From positions 1,240,001-1,304,000 of the forward strand of contig NZ_UGJJ01000001.1 in assembly GCF_900451175.1 (NCBI RefSeq): a DNA stretch of 64,000 nucleotides. The letters are read 5' to 3'. Both the position numbers and the translations under genes were made by a program. Of this stretch, positions 42,201-50,541 are shown in pieces (positions within the stretch are counted from its first letter, which is position 1; the number at the start of each line of letters is the position of its first letter). This stretch comes from Kingella potus (GTDB lineage Bacteria; Pseudomonadota; Gammaproteobacteria; Burkholderiales; Neisseriaceae). The notes under the pieces are model-generated. The model did not search any database and was not told the origin of the DNA. It saw only the letters and a list, made by a program, of their open reading frames with translations.

Positions 42201-42440
42201 TCAGGGGGTGTTCGGGTTCGGGTTTTCAGACGGCCTCGATGCCTTGGCGCGGGCGTGTTCGCGGATGGCGAGGGCGAGCGAGGCGATTTGGGCGAAGGCG
42301 GCGGCGAGGGCGAAAAGGAAGCAGGCCAGGGCAAACTGGCGGCTGCCGGCCGCCAGCAGCCAGGCACCCGCGCCGATCAGGGCGGTGAAAAAAAGCGTAA
42401 AGGAAAGCGTGAGCAGCAGGTAGGCGCGGCGTTTGTTCAT
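42201..42440 (-). CDS. Small membrane protein with two helices
   Basis: The 79-residue product MNKRRAYLLLTLSFTLFFTALIGAGAWLLAAG has a basic start and two hydrophobic helices (about 8-30 and 36-58), followed by the DUS-encoded tail SRPSENPNPNTP. It lies 10 bases upstream of rdgB on the same strand, so probably shares its transcript. I do not recognise a family; N-terminus and composition support a real inner-membrane protein. Confidence 0.55.
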   Translation of the reverse strand: MNKRRAYLLLTLSFTLFFTALIGAGAWLLAAGSRQFALACFLFALAAAFAQIASLALAIREHARAKASRPSENPNPNTP

Positions 42441-42503
42441 GGCGGCAGACAGGGAAAAAGGCGGCATTATAGCGGATGGCGCGGGCTGTGCCTTTGCTTG
42501 CGG

Positions 42504-42539
42504 GCAGGCCGTCTGAAACCGCTTTTTCAGACGGCCTGC
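42504..42539 (-). terminator. Inverted DUS hairpin after pgeF
   Basis: GCAGGCCGTCTGAAA and its inverse are separated by 6 bases, 17 bases past the stop. Confidence 0.6.
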
Positions 42540-42555
42540 CGGATTTGCGGCGGGC

Positions 42556-43350
42556 TTACCCTTTGGCGGATGCGGGCGGCGGCTCCAGCCACACCGCGCT
42601 GACCATGCGGCCGGTTTGCCCGTCGCGGCGGTGGGAGAAGAAAGTGTCGCGTTCGAGTACGGTGCAGCGGCCGTCGCCGTAGATTTGCGTGATGCCTTCG
42701 CGGCGCAGGATGCGGGTGGCGAGGGCGTAGATGTCGGCGAGGTATTTGCCGCCGCCGATGTCGGAAAACGCGGACCCGGCGGCGGGATCGGTGCGGCAGA
42801 ATGCGTCGGATACGTCCTGCCCGACTTCAAACGCGTCGGGGCCGATGGCGGGGCCGAGGTAGGCGAGGATGCCGGCGGGGTCGGCGTTCATGGCGGCTAT
42901 GGTGTTTTGCAGCACGCCGTGTGCGAGGCCGCGCCAGCCCGCGTGGGCGGCGGCAACACAGCGGCCGTCGGCGGTGCAGAACAGGACGGGCAGGCAGTCG
43001 GCGGTCATCACCGCGCAGGCCGCCGTGCCGCTGCAATCGAAGGATGCGTCGGCTTGGAGCGGGGAGGACAGCGCAGCGGCGGCGGGTACGGCGGCGGTGC
43101 TGTGGCTTTGGTCGAGCCAGGCCAGCGGCACGGGCACGGCGGCCTGCACGAGGGCGCGGTTGTGCGCGACGTGTGCGGGCAGGTCGCCGACGTGTGCGCC
43201 GACGTTGAGCGAAGCGTAGGGGGCTTGGCTGATGCCGCCCCTGCGCGTGGAAACCAGCGTTTTGACGTTGGCGGGGGCGGGCCAGCCGGCGTGCAGGAAA
43301 AGGCCGTCCGCAGCGTGGAGGCCGACGGCTTCGTTCAGGTTTTTCAACAT
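42556..43350 (-). CDS. pgeF: Peptidoglycan editing factor PgeF (YfiH/multicopper oxidase-like)
   Basis: PgeF (formerly laccase-domain YfiH) removes wrong amino acids, such as L-Ser, from UDP-MurNAc precursors. The 264-residue protein has LVSTRRGGISQAPYASLNVG, ACAVMTADCLPVLF (catalytic Cys) and VAAAHAGWRGLAHGV with the metal His. The ATG at 43350 is the first codon whose protein matches the family; the frame continues upstream without similarity. It is divergent from the olsB-like gene, with a TATAAT at 43456-43461 in between on the other strand. Confidence 0.92.
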   Translation of the reverse strand: MLKNLNEAVGLHAADGLFLHAGWPAPANVKTLVSTRRGGISQAPYASLNVGAHVGDLPAHVAHNRALVQAAVPVPLAWLDQSHSTAAVPAAAALSSPLQADASFDCSGTAACAVMTADCLPVLFCTADGRCVAAAHAGWRGLAHGVLQNTIAAMNADPAGILAYLGPAIGPDAFEVGQDVSDAFCRTDPAAGSAFSDIGGGKYLADIYALATRILRREGITQIYGDGRCTVLERDTFFSHRRDGQTGRMVSAVWLEPPPASAKG

Positions 43351-43490
43351 CTTCGGTCTCGCGGGCAAAGGGCGGTTTGTATCACGGCGTATGCGGCGCA
43401 GGCAACCGCCGCCCGTGTTAAAGCACAAAGCGGCGCGGGGCAAAGGGTTTTGCCTTATAATGCCGCCTTTTTATCTCGTTCGGAAACTTT

Positions 43491-44240
43491 ATGCAGAACA
43501 GCCGTTTCAACCAAACCGGCCCCAAAATCGGCCTGAGCGTGCGTCTTGCCGAAACGCAGGAAGAAATCGAAGCCGCGCAACGCCTGCGCTACCGCGTATT
43601 CGCACAAGAGCTGGGTGCGGACATCCAAAGCGTGGACGGGCGCGATACCGATCCCTACGACGAACACTGCCACCATCTGCTGGCGTTTGACGAGGCTGCC
43701 GGCGAAGTCATCGGCTGTTACCGCCTGATTACCGAAGACACGGCCCGCAAAGTCGGCGGCTGGTACAGCGAACACGAGTTTGATCTGTCGCCCCTGAAAG
43801 ACATCCTGCCGCAAACCGTGGAACTCGGCCGCGCCTGCACCCATCCCGACTACCGCCACGGCGGCCTTGTGATGCTTTTGTGGACGGGTTTGGTCAAATT
43901 CATGAAAGACGAAAACCTGCGCTTTATGATCGGTTGCGGCAGCATCGAAATGCGCGACGGCGGCAGCAACGCGGCGGCTTTGTACCACAGCCTCAAAGAA
44001 AAATACCTCGCACCCGAACAATGGCGCGTACGCCCGCTCAATCCTTTGCAATGGGACGCAATCACGCCGTCCGAACACCCCGAAACCCCCGCCCTGGTCA
44101 AAGGCTATCTCAAAGCCGGAGCCTGGTTTTGCGGCGAACCCTGCGTCGACGAAGCCTTCAACTGCGCCGACATACTCATCATGATGGACATCACGCAGCT
44201 CAGCGACCGCTACCTGCAAAAATTCGCCCCCAAGCCCTAA
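43491..44240 (+). CDS. GNAT acyltransferase, OlsB-like
   Basis: The 249-residue protein carries a GNAT fold with LSVRLAETQEEIEAAQRLRYRVFAQELGA and VELGRACTHPDYRHGGLVMLLWTGL, the pattern of ornithine N-acyltransferase OlsB and of the 'hemolysin-like' GNAT set. Such enzymes acylate ornithine to lyso-ornithine lipid, with acyl-ACP as donor. A plsC-like O-acyltransferase follows 79 bases on, as in olsBA pairs. This would imply ornithine lipids; whether the organism makes them is untested. A simple acyl-ACP transferase with another substrate is possible. Confidence 0.75.
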   Translation: MQNSRFNQTGPKIGLSVRLAETQEEIEAAQRLRYRVFAQELGADIQSVDGRDTDPYDEHCHHLLAFDEAAGEVIGCYRLITEDTARKVGGWYSEHEFDLSPLKDILPQTVELGRACTHPDYRHGGLVMLLWTGLVKFMKDENLRFMIGCGSIEMRDGGSNAAALYHSLKEKYLAPEQWRVRPLNPLQWDAITPSEHPETPALVKGYLKAGAWFCGEPCVDEAFNCADILIMMDITQLSDRYLQKFAPKP

Positions 44241-44259
44241 GCCCGAAACGCAGCCCCAA

Positions 44260-44294
44260 GCCGTCTGAAAGCGGAAATCCCTTTTTCAGACGGC
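44260..44294 (+). terminator. Partial inverted DUS between olsB-like and plsC-like genes
   Basis: GCCGTCTGAAA and its inverse, 13 bases apart, in the 79-base gap. It could reduce read-through into the second gene. Confidence 0.35.
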
Positions 44295-44319
44295 CTCTTC
44301 ATATAAAAAAATATACAAA

Positions 44320-45066
44320 ATGAACCTGATACGCTTCCCGCTCCGCCTTTTTCTCATAGCCGTCTGCCTGATTTACGGCGCACTCGAAATGCTCCTGCTC
44401 TTCCCGTTTTACACCCCGCGCCGCAAGCTGCGCGCCATCCAGCTCTGGTCGCACCGCGTGCTCGCCTCCTGCGGCATGAAGCTGCAAACCTTCGGCAGCC
44501 TGCCCGCCGGACACCACGGGCAGATGCTGGTTTGCAACCATATCTCCTGGCTGGACATCATGGCGGTAAACGCCGCCTTTCCCTGCCGCTTCGTAGCCAA
44601 AGACGACGTGGCAAAATGGCCGCTCATCGGCTACCTCGCCACGCAGGCGCGCACCGTTTACGTTGCCCGCAACAAAGGCAGCGGCGGCAACAGCAGCAAA
44701 ATCCGCAACGTTACCCAAGCCCTCAAAGACGGCGACACCGTAACCCTGTTTCCCGAAGGCACCAGCAGCGAAGGCAGCACCATCCTGCCTTTCAAAACCG
44801 GCTTCTTCCAGGCCGCCGCCGATGCGCAGGTGCCGCTGGTTCCCGTGCTCTGCCGCTATCCCAATCCCGACGGCAGCAGCCCCAATCCCCATGCCGCCTA
44901 TTACGGCGACATCAGCCTCTGGCAGTCGATCTGCATGGTAATCGGCCAGAAACAAAGCCGGGTGGAGCTGCATTTCCTGCCGCCCGTGGCCGCCGCAGCC
45001 GACAGGCAGGACACCGCCCGCCTGATCCGCGGCCTGCTGTGCGCCAAACAGCAGGAATTGGGCTGA
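44320..45066 (+). CDS. 1-acyl-glycerol-phosphate-type O-acyltransferase (PlsC/OlsA family)
   Basis: The 248-residue membrane-bound enzyme has an N-terminal hydrophobic helix (FLIAVCLIYGALEMLLLFPF), the acyltransferase motif NHISWLD (H-x4-D), and FPEGTSSEG (glycerol/acceptor-binding). PlsC makes phosphatidic acid; OlsA uses lyso-ornithine lipid. Sequence alone does not tell them apart; the adjacent OlsB-like gene favours OlsA. CDP-diacylglycerol synthesis (cdsA) is also in this window. Confidence 0.85.
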   Translation: MNLIRFPLRLFLIAVCLIYGALEMLLLFPFYTPRRKLRAIQLWSHRVLASCGMKLQTFGSLPAGHHGQMLVCNHISWLDIMAVNAAFPCRFVAKDDVAKWPLIGYLATQARTVYVARNKGSGGNSSKIRNVTQALKDGDTVTLFPEGTSSEGSTILPFKTGFFQAAADAQVPLVPVLCRYPNPDGSSPNPHAAYYGDISLWQSICMVIGQKQSRVELHFLPPVAAAADRQDTARLIRGLLCAKQQELG

Positions 45067-45147
45067 AAACGGCTTTTCCCCGCCGCCGCCGCGCCTCGGC
45101 CAACCTGTTTCAAAACATCCTTATCCGCACAATCCGCAAAGAAGAAT

Positions 45148-46578
45148 ATGCACACCGGCGAACCCGAACAGCTTTCAGACGGCCACGAATACCACGCCGA
45201 CAATCCCGAATTTCCCGCCAAAACCATCGTCGCCACGCTCTTTATCGGCGCGTTTTTCGGCTATCTCAACGACACGCTGCTCAATGTCGCGCTCACGCCG
45301 ATTATGAAAGACTTCGGCGTGGACAAAACCACCGTGCAGTGGCTGACGACGGGTTTCCTGCTGGTGATGGGCGCGTTCACACCGGTTACGGCGGGTGTAA
45401 TCCAATGGTTTGAAACGCGCAAAATGGTGCTGTTTACCCAGGCGACTTTTCTCGCCGGCTCGCTGGTGTGCGCCTTTGCCCCGACCTTCGGCGTGCTGGT
45501 GGCGGGACGGATGGTGCAGGCCGTGTCCGCCGCGTTTTTCGTACCGCTTTTGTTTAACGGCATCCTGTCGATTTATCCGCCGCACAAGCGCGGCACGGCG
45601 ATGGGCGTGATTACCATGATGTTCACCGCCGCACCGGCCATGGGGCCGACCGTTTCGGGCCTCATCATCGACCACAGCCACTGGCGCGTACTGTTCGGCT
45701 TTACCGCGCCGTTTATGCTGGCGGCCATGGTGCTGGTGGGCAGATTCCTTACCGTCAACCTCAGCCCCGTTACCCGCCCGAAAATCGACGTGCTCTCGGC
45801 ACTGCTGTCCATCGCGGGTTTCGGCGGGCTGGTGTATGCCAGCAGCAGCTTTGCCTCGCTGCCGTGGGCGGAATTTGTGCTGCTGTCGGCCGGATCGGTG
45901 CTGCTGGTGGGCTGGTTTGCACACCGCCAGTTCCGCCTGGCCGTGCCGCTGCTGAACCTGCGGGCGTTCGGCTATACCCAGTTCCGCCATTGCGTCGTGA
46001 TACTGGCGGGCGCGGTGTTTCTGTTTTTGGGCTTGGAGCTGATGATGCCGATGTATGCCCAGCAGGTGCTGATGCTCACCGGCACCGCCACCGGCCTGAT
46101 TCTGATGCCCGCCAGCATCGCCCAGGCCGCCGCTGCGCCCGTATTCGGCAGGCTCTTGGACAAAAAAGGCGGGCGGTTTGTGGTGCTGCCCGCCGCAATC
46201 ATGCTGGCGGTATCGCTGGCCGTACTGTGGCTGTTTCTGCGGATTGACACGCAGGTGCTTGTTTTATCGGCCATGTTTACGCTGATGGCGGTGTCCGTGT
46301 CGGCCTGCGTTACCGGCGAAACCCACGGCCTGAACGCGCTGCCGAAAAGCCTCAACCCGCACGGTGCGGCCATACTCACCACCCTCAACCCGATAGCGGG
46401 CGCAATCGGCGCGGCGTTTTTCGTGGGTGCGACCAATATCGGCGAGAAACTGTCGTCTGCCGTTTCGCCGCAGGAGAGAATGCTGGACGGCATCCATCTG
46501 GCAATGGGCTGCGCCCTCGCCGTCGCTGCGGCGGCAGTGTTTTTTGCCGCGAAGCTCAAAGCGCACAAAACCGCCTGA
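45148..46578 (+). CDS. MFS drug transporter, DHA2-like (EmrB/QacA type)
   Basis: The 476-residue protein has about 14 hydrophobic helices and motifs of the DHA2 group: FGYLNDTLLNVALTPIMKDFGV near the first helix, LTTGFLLVMGAFTPVTAG, and GRMVQAVSAAFFVPL. The C-half has GLELMMPMYAQQVLMLTGTATGLILMPA. Export of drugs or dyes by proton antiport is typical, and substrates are unknown. No membrane-fusion partner (EmrA) is adjacent. A DUS within the first codons encodes QLSDGHEY, so the soluble N-terminus is partly uptake sequence. A hairpin of paired DUS follows. Confidence 0.85.
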   Translation: MHTGEPEQLSDGHEYHADNPEFPAKTIVATLFIGAFFGYLNDTLLNVALTPIMKDFGVDKTTVQWLTTGFLLVMGAFTPVTAGVIQWFETRKMVLFTQATFLAGSLVCAFAPTFGVLVAGRMVQAVSAAFFVPLLFNGILSIYPPHKRGTAMGVITMMFTAAPAMGPTVSGLIIDHSHWRVLFGFTAPFMLAAMVLVGRFLTVNLSPVTRPKIDVLSALLSIAGFGGLVYASSSFASLPWAEFVLLSAGSVLLVGWFAHRQFRLAVPLLNLRAFGYTQFRHCVVILAGAVFLFLGLELMMPMYAQQVLMLTGTATGLILMPASIAQAAAAPVFGRLLDKKGGRFVVLPAAIMLAVSLAVLWLFLRIDTQVLVLSAMFTLMAVSVSACVTGETHGLNALPKSLNPHGAAILTTLNPIAGAIGAAFFVGATNIGEKLSSAVSPQERMLDGIHLAMGCALAVAAAAVFFAAKLKAHKTA

Positions 46579-46589
46579 ACAAAGAAAAA

Positions 46590-46651
46590 GGCCGTCTGAA
46601 AACCTCCGCAACGGGATTAACTTCGTTGGAGCGGCGTTTTCAGACGGCCTC
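46590..46651 (+). terminator. Inverted DUS hairpin after MFS gene
   Basis: AGGCCGTCTGAAAAC pairs with GTTTTCAGACGGCCT; the loop holds TTAACTTCGTTGGAGC, a sequence that recurs near three other DUS copies in the window. Confidence 0.5.
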
Positions 46652-46668
46652 TGCATTGCGGCGGGGAA

Positions 46669-47143
46669 CGCGTGCGCCGCCTTCGGGCGACACAGCCTAC
46701 GCAGATTCGGCGGGAAAACGGTAGGGTGTGTCGCGCAGCGACGCACGCGGCTGCGGGTGTTTGTTCGGTGGTTGGCAAGAGGGAAAAGAGGCCGTCTGAA
46801 AGCATGGGTTCGGCGTATCCGCAATACCGTTTGCGTTTTCAGACGGCCTTTATATTGCGGCGGGGAACGCGTGCGTCGCCTTCGGGCGACACAGCCTACG
46901 CAGATTTAGCGGGAAAACGGTAGGGTGTGTCGCGCAGCGACGCACGCGGCTGCGGGTGTTTGTTCGGTGGTTGGCAAGAAGCAGGAGGCCGTCTGAAAGC
47001 ATGGGTTCGGTGTCCGAAATACCGTTTGCGTTTTCAGACGGCCTTTGTACTGCGGCGGGGAACGCGTGCGCCGCCTTCGGGCGACACAGCCTACGCAGAT
47101 TCGGCGGGAAAACGGTAGGGTGTGTCGCGCAGCGACGCACGCG
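46669..47143. repeat. REP-like palindromic repeat array A (six units)
   Basis: Units alternate in orientation. Forward units (46721-46749, 46920-46948, 47115-47143) read GTAGGGTGTG, stem TCGC-GCA-GCGA, CGCACGCG. Reverse units (46669-46700, 46868-46899, 47063-47094) read CGCGTGCG, stem (G/T)CGCC-TTC-GGGCGA, CACAGCCTAC. The direct repeat is 199 then 195 bases, with DUS copies between. This is the BIME layout (REP plus inverted REP). Confidence 0.8.
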
Positions 47144-47175
47144 GCTGCGGGGTTTTCGCGGTTGGCAAGAAGCAG

Positions 47176-47218
47176 GAGGCCGTCTGAAAAATCGAAATTG
47201 CGTTTTTCAGACGGCCTC
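47176..47218 (-). terminator. Inverted DUS hairpin after apaH
   Basis: GAGGCCGTCTGAAAAA and its inverse with an 11-base loop, 17 bases past the stop. Confidence 0.6.
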
Positions 47219-47234
47219 TTGCCGTTGTCTGCCG

Positions 47235-48053
47235 CTATTTTTCCCTGCTGTGCGCCGGTTCTTGGAAGACGGTGTGGGAGGCGAGGTCGGCGGCGGTGAG
47301 GCAGCCGCCCCAGAGTGCGCCGGTGTCGAGGGAGAGGATGTTTTTTTCGGGGCTGTCGATTAGACCGAGTGCCGACCAGTGGCCGAAGACGACGGTTTTT
47401 TCGGGACGGCGGCGGGCGGGATGGTCAAACCATGCGCAGAGGCCGGGGGGAAGGTCGGACAGGGTGCTTTTGAAGGCGAAGTCGAGGCTGCCGTCGGCAT
47501 GGAGGGCGCGCATACGGGTGAAGGCGTTGGTGATGAAGCGCAGGCGGTCTGCTCCTGCAAGGCCTTCGTGCCAGGCGGCGGGTTTGTTGCCGTACATGGC
47601 GGCGAAGAAGGCGGCGGGCCTGCTGCCGCGCAGGTGGTGTTCGACTTCGGCGGCAAGGGCGGCGGCCTGTTGCGTGTTCCATTGCGGCGGCAGGCCGGCG
47701 TGGGTCATGAGGTGGCTGTCGGTTTGCAGCAGGAGGGGGCGGCTGCGCAGCCAGTCGCGCATTTTGGCGGCGTGTTTGTGGCGGATGACGGGATCGAGGG
47801 TGTCGCTGCGTTTGGTGCGGCCTTGTCCGTAGAGGATGGCGAGCAGGTGGAGGTCGTGGTTGCCGAGGACGGTGTGCACGCTGCTTTCGTGCTTCATGCA
47901 GTATTTGAGGGTTTCGAGGGACTTGGGGCCGCGGTTGACGATGTCGCCGGTCAGCCAGAGGGTGTCGCGGCCGTGGCAGAAGCCGGTTTTGTGCAGCAGG
48001 GCTTGAAATTCGTCGAAGCAGCCTTGGATGTCGCCGATTGCGTAGTGTGCCAT
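47235..48053 (-). CDS. apaH: Diadenosine tetraphosphatase (symmetrical)
   Basis: ApaH hydrolyses Ap4A to two ADP, and also removes Np4 caps from mRNA. The 272-residue phosphoprotein-phosphatase-like enzyme has GDIQGCFDEF, LTGDIVNRGPKSLE, LGNHDLHLL and MTHAGLPPQW, the metal-binding GD-x-G, GDxVxRG and GNHD set. The start at 48053 is chosen by family length; an open frame continues upstream to 48767 without similarity. Confidence 0.94.
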   Translation of the reverse strand: MAHYAIGDIQGCFDEFQALLHKTGFCHGRDTLWLTGDIVNRGPKSLETLKYCMKHESSVHTVLGNHDLHLLAILYGQGRTKRSDTLDPVIRHKHAAKMRDWLRSRPLLLQTDSHLMTHAGLPPQWNTQQAAALAAEVEHHLRGSRPAAFFAAMYGNKPAAWHEGLAGADRLRFITNAFTRMRALHADGSLDFAFKSTLSDLPPGLCAWFDHPARRRPEKTVVFGHWSALGLIDSPEKNILSLDTGALWGGCLTAADLASHTVFQEPAHSREK

Positions 48054-48339
48054 TGGGGTGCCTTTGTGCGGGTTGCCGGGGGTGGCGGTGTTTTCAGACG
48101 GCCTGTACGCGGCTTTGGAGCCGCACACCCTGCGGGGGGATTCGGTATGGGAAAACGGTATGAGGCCGTCTGAAAATGAAATTTCGTTTTTCAGACGGCC
48201 TCTGCCGTTCCGGCGGGTGTGCCGCGCCGCACGCGGTTGCGGGCTGTTGTGCCGTTGGCGGGGCGGGAAGCGGGGGTCGTTTGAAAGTATGGGTGCGGCG
48301 GGTTTGGCAAGCCGTTTTTCGGTTTTCAGACGGCCTGTT

Positions 48340-48831
48340 TCAGTCGCCGTATTCGCCGTCGTTCCATTCTTCGTCCCATCCGCCGCTTTGTTCCGCCCAG
48401 GTTTGTTTGAGGGCGCGGGCGATGGTGCCGCCGTCGAAGCCGCGGTAGGCGAGAAAGCGCATTTGCTTTTGTTTTTCGGCGTAGTTGGCGGGCGGGACTT
48501 TGAATTTTTTGCGCAGGACGGCGGCGGCGTTGGCGGTTTCGTCTGCGTCATCGGGGAGGAGGGCGCGGACGGTGTCGCTGTCCACGCCTTGCTGTGCGAG
48601 GTCGCGGCGCAGGCGCAGGGTGCCGTGTTTGGGGCTTTTGCTGCGGATGTATGCTTCGGCGTAGCGTGCGTCGGACTGCCAGCCGCGGGCGGCCATTTCG
48701 TCGAGTACGGCTTCGAGTTCGTCTTCGCTTTCGGCGTGGGGGGCGAGTTTGCGTTTGAGGGCGGCACGGCCGGTTTCGCTGCGGGCCAGGATGTCGAGGG
48801 CGCGGGCGCGGAGGGTTTTTTGCTTGCTCAT
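48340..48831 (-). CDS. recX: Regulatory protein RecX
   Basis: RecX binds and restrains RecA. The 163-residue helical protein MSKQKTLRARALDILARSETGRAALKRKL, LDEMAARGWQSDARYAEAYIRSK and LRRDLAQQGVDSDTVRALL are the three tandem helical repeats of the family. ATG 48831 gives the normal length, the longer frame to 49350 crosses gph. recA is not in the window. Confidence 0.92.
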   Translation of the reverse strand: MSKQKTLRARALDILARSETGRAALKRKLAPHAESEDELEAVLDEMAARGWQSDARYAEAYIRSKSPKHGTLRLRRDLAQQGVDSDTVRALLPDDADETANAAAVLRKKFKVPPANYAEKQKQMRFLAYRGFDGGTIARALKQTWAEQSGGWDEEWNDGEYGD

Positions 48832-48857
48832 GTGCGGAGGTGTGCGGGACGGGTGTT

Positions 48858-49574
48858 TCAGACGGCCTCTGCGTCCTGCCCGCGCTGCGGGCGCAGGTGT
48901 TCGTAGATTTCGGGCAGGGAGGAGATGATCCAGTCGGGGCGGGTGGCGGGATCTTGCGCGAGGGAGGCCATGTCGCCGTAGCCGTAGGATACGCCGACGG
49001 CGGGGCAGCCGGCGGCGCGGGCGGCCAGGATGTCGTTGCGCGAGTCGCCGACCATGATCATGTTTTGCGGAGGTACGCCGAGGGTTTCGGCGGCGTGCAG
49101 CAGCGGCGCGGGGGAGGGTTTTTTTTCGGGCAGGGTGTCGCCGCCGACGATGATGCTGAAGCAGTCGGCCAGGCCGATGGCGCGCAGGAGCCTGACGGCC
49201 AGGGTTTCGCTTTTGTTGGTAACGACGGCCAGCGGGATGCCGAGGGATTTGAGCAGTTCGAGGCCGGCTTCGGTGCCGGGGTAGGGGCGGGTGGCATCGG
49301 CGATGTGGGCGGCGTAGCGGCGCACGAAGAGGGTGTAGCCCTGTTCCCATTGTTTTTCGTCTGCCTGTCCGTGGAAGTCGGCGGTAAGGGTGCGGTGGAC
49401 GAGTGAGGCGATGCCGTCGCCGACGTAGCTTTCGATGGCCGGCTGCGGCAGCGCGGGCAGGCCGAGGGCTTGGCGCATGGCGTTGGCTGCGGCGGCAAGG
49501 TCGGGAACGGAGTCGCAGAGGGTGCCGTCGAGATCGAAGGCGGCGGCTTGGACGTGGTGTACGGCGGGCTGCAT
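48858..49574 (-). CDS. gph: Phosphoglycolate phosphatase
   Basis: Gph dephosphorylates 2-phosphoglycolate, a DNA-repair by-product. The 238-residue HAD enzyme has AAFDLDGTLCDSVPDL, VTNKSETLAVRLL and IMVGDSRNDILAARAAG. The ATG at 49574 has AAAGGAAAG upstream; a longer ORF starts at 49607 but lacks support. Ends with EAV and a DUS-derived TGA (48858-48860). Confidence 0.92.
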   Translation of the reverse strand: MQPAVHHVQAAAFDLDGTLCDSVPDLAAAANAMRQALGLPALPQPAIESYVGDGIASLVHRTLTADFHGQADEKQWEQGYTLFVRRYAAHIADATRPYPGTEAGLELLKSLGIPLAVVTNKSETLAVRLLRAIGLADCFSIIVGGDTLPEKKPSPAPLLHAAETLGVPPQNMIMVGDSRNDILAARAAGCPAVGVSYGYGDMASLAQDPATRPDWIISSLPEIYEHLRPQRGQDAEAV

Positions 49575-49771
49575 GGCTTTCCTTTGGGCGGGGCTTCTGC
49601 CGCGCATGGGCGGGAAGGGTTTGCGGGGAACGGGTGTTTCAGACGGCCTGTTCGGATTCGGGACGGGGGTTTGTCAAACTTTGTCTGCGGCGCATTGTTG
49701 TGTTGCACGCTGCCCGTTGGTTCGGCCGCCTGAGGTGTCTGCATCTGCATTCGGCGGCTTGGCAGGGGTTG

Positions 49772-49821
49772 CAGGCCGTCTGAAAACGGTTCGGATGCGG
49801 GGTGTGTTTTCAGACGGCCTG
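49772..49821 (-). terminator. Inverted DUS hairpin after mtnN
   Basis: CAGGCCGTCTGAAAAC and its inverse with an 18-base loop, 15 bases past the stop. Confidence 0.6.
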
Positions 49822-49836
49822 TGCGGGCGGCGGGCT

Positions 49837-50541
49837 TTACAGGGCGGCGATCATGCGGCCGACCATTTCCGCCGAGTGGGCGGAGGCGGTTTGCAGGAAC
49901 TGCTCGAAGCTGGTGTCGGCTTTTTCGTCGGCGGAGTCGGACAGGGCGCGGACGACGACGAAGGGGACACCGAATTGGTGGCAGGTTTGGGCGATGGCGG
50001 CGGCTTCCATTTCTACGGCCTGCACGGCGGGAAATCTGGCGCGGATGGCGGCGGCGGCTTCGCTGCTGTGGACGAATTGGTCGCCGCTGGCAATCAGGCC
50101 GCGCGTTACGGCGGCAAGCGGGAAGGCGCGGGCGGCGGCTTCGGCGGCGGACATCAGGGCTTCGTCGGCGGCGAAGGCGGGGGGAAGCTGCGGCACTTGG
50201 CCGGGGGCGTAGCCGAAGACGGTTGCATCTACGTCGTGGTGGACGGTTTCGCTGCCGATGACGACGTCGCCGACTTTCAGGCCGGAGGCGAGGCCGCCCG
50301 CGCTGCCGGTGTTGATGACGCAGCAGGGGGCGAATTTGAGGATGGCGGCGGCTGTGGCGGCGGCGGCGTTGGCTTTGCCGATGCCGCTCAATGTCAGGAT
50401 GATGCGCTTGCCGGCGATTTCGCCGGTGTGGATTTCAAACGCGCCGAAGCGGTGGGTTTCGGGGCCGTTCAGACGGCCTTTGAGCAGCTCGATTTCGGGC
50501 TGCATCGCGCCGATGACGGCGATGGTGCGCACGCCGCTCAT
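49837..50541 (-). CDS. mtnN: 5'-methylthioadenosine/S-adenosylhomocysteine nucleosidase
   Basis: MtnN (Pfs) cleaves SAH and MTA, giving adenine and S-ribosylhomocysteine, the substrate of LuxS. The 234-residue protein has AVIGAMQPEIELL, LTLSGIGKANAAAATAAAI, CCVINTGSAGGLASGLKVGDVVIG and EMEAAAIAQTCHQF with the catalytic Glu/Asp. Its ATG overlaps the luxS TGA by four bases (ATGA), so the two are translationally coupled. A partial DUS encodes KGRLNG in frame. Confidence 0.95.
   Translation of the reverse strand: MSGVRTIAVIGAMQPEIELLKGRLNGPETHRFGAFEIHTGEIAGKRIILTLSGIGKANAAAATAAAILKFAPCCVINTGSAGGLASGLKVGDVVIGSETVHHDVDATVFGYAPGQVPQLPPAFAADEALMSAAEAAARAFPLAAVTRGLIASGDQFVHSSEAAAAIRARFPAVQAVEMEAAAIAQTCHQFGVPFVVVRALSDSADEKADTSFEQFLQTASAHSAEMVGRMIAAL

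Larger units (their letters stand above)
46579..47234. other. Intergenic repeat region between MFS gene and apaH
   Basis: 656 bases without a gene. It is filled by three tandem units of about 195-199 bases, each carrying a DUS, one palindromic repeat in each orientation, and near-identical spacer. Confidence 0.8.

Noticed and set aside
47235..48767. apaH with a 238-residue N-terminal extension
   Set aside because: The extension overlaps recX in the wrong frame and is low complexity; MAHYAIGDIQG is the family start.
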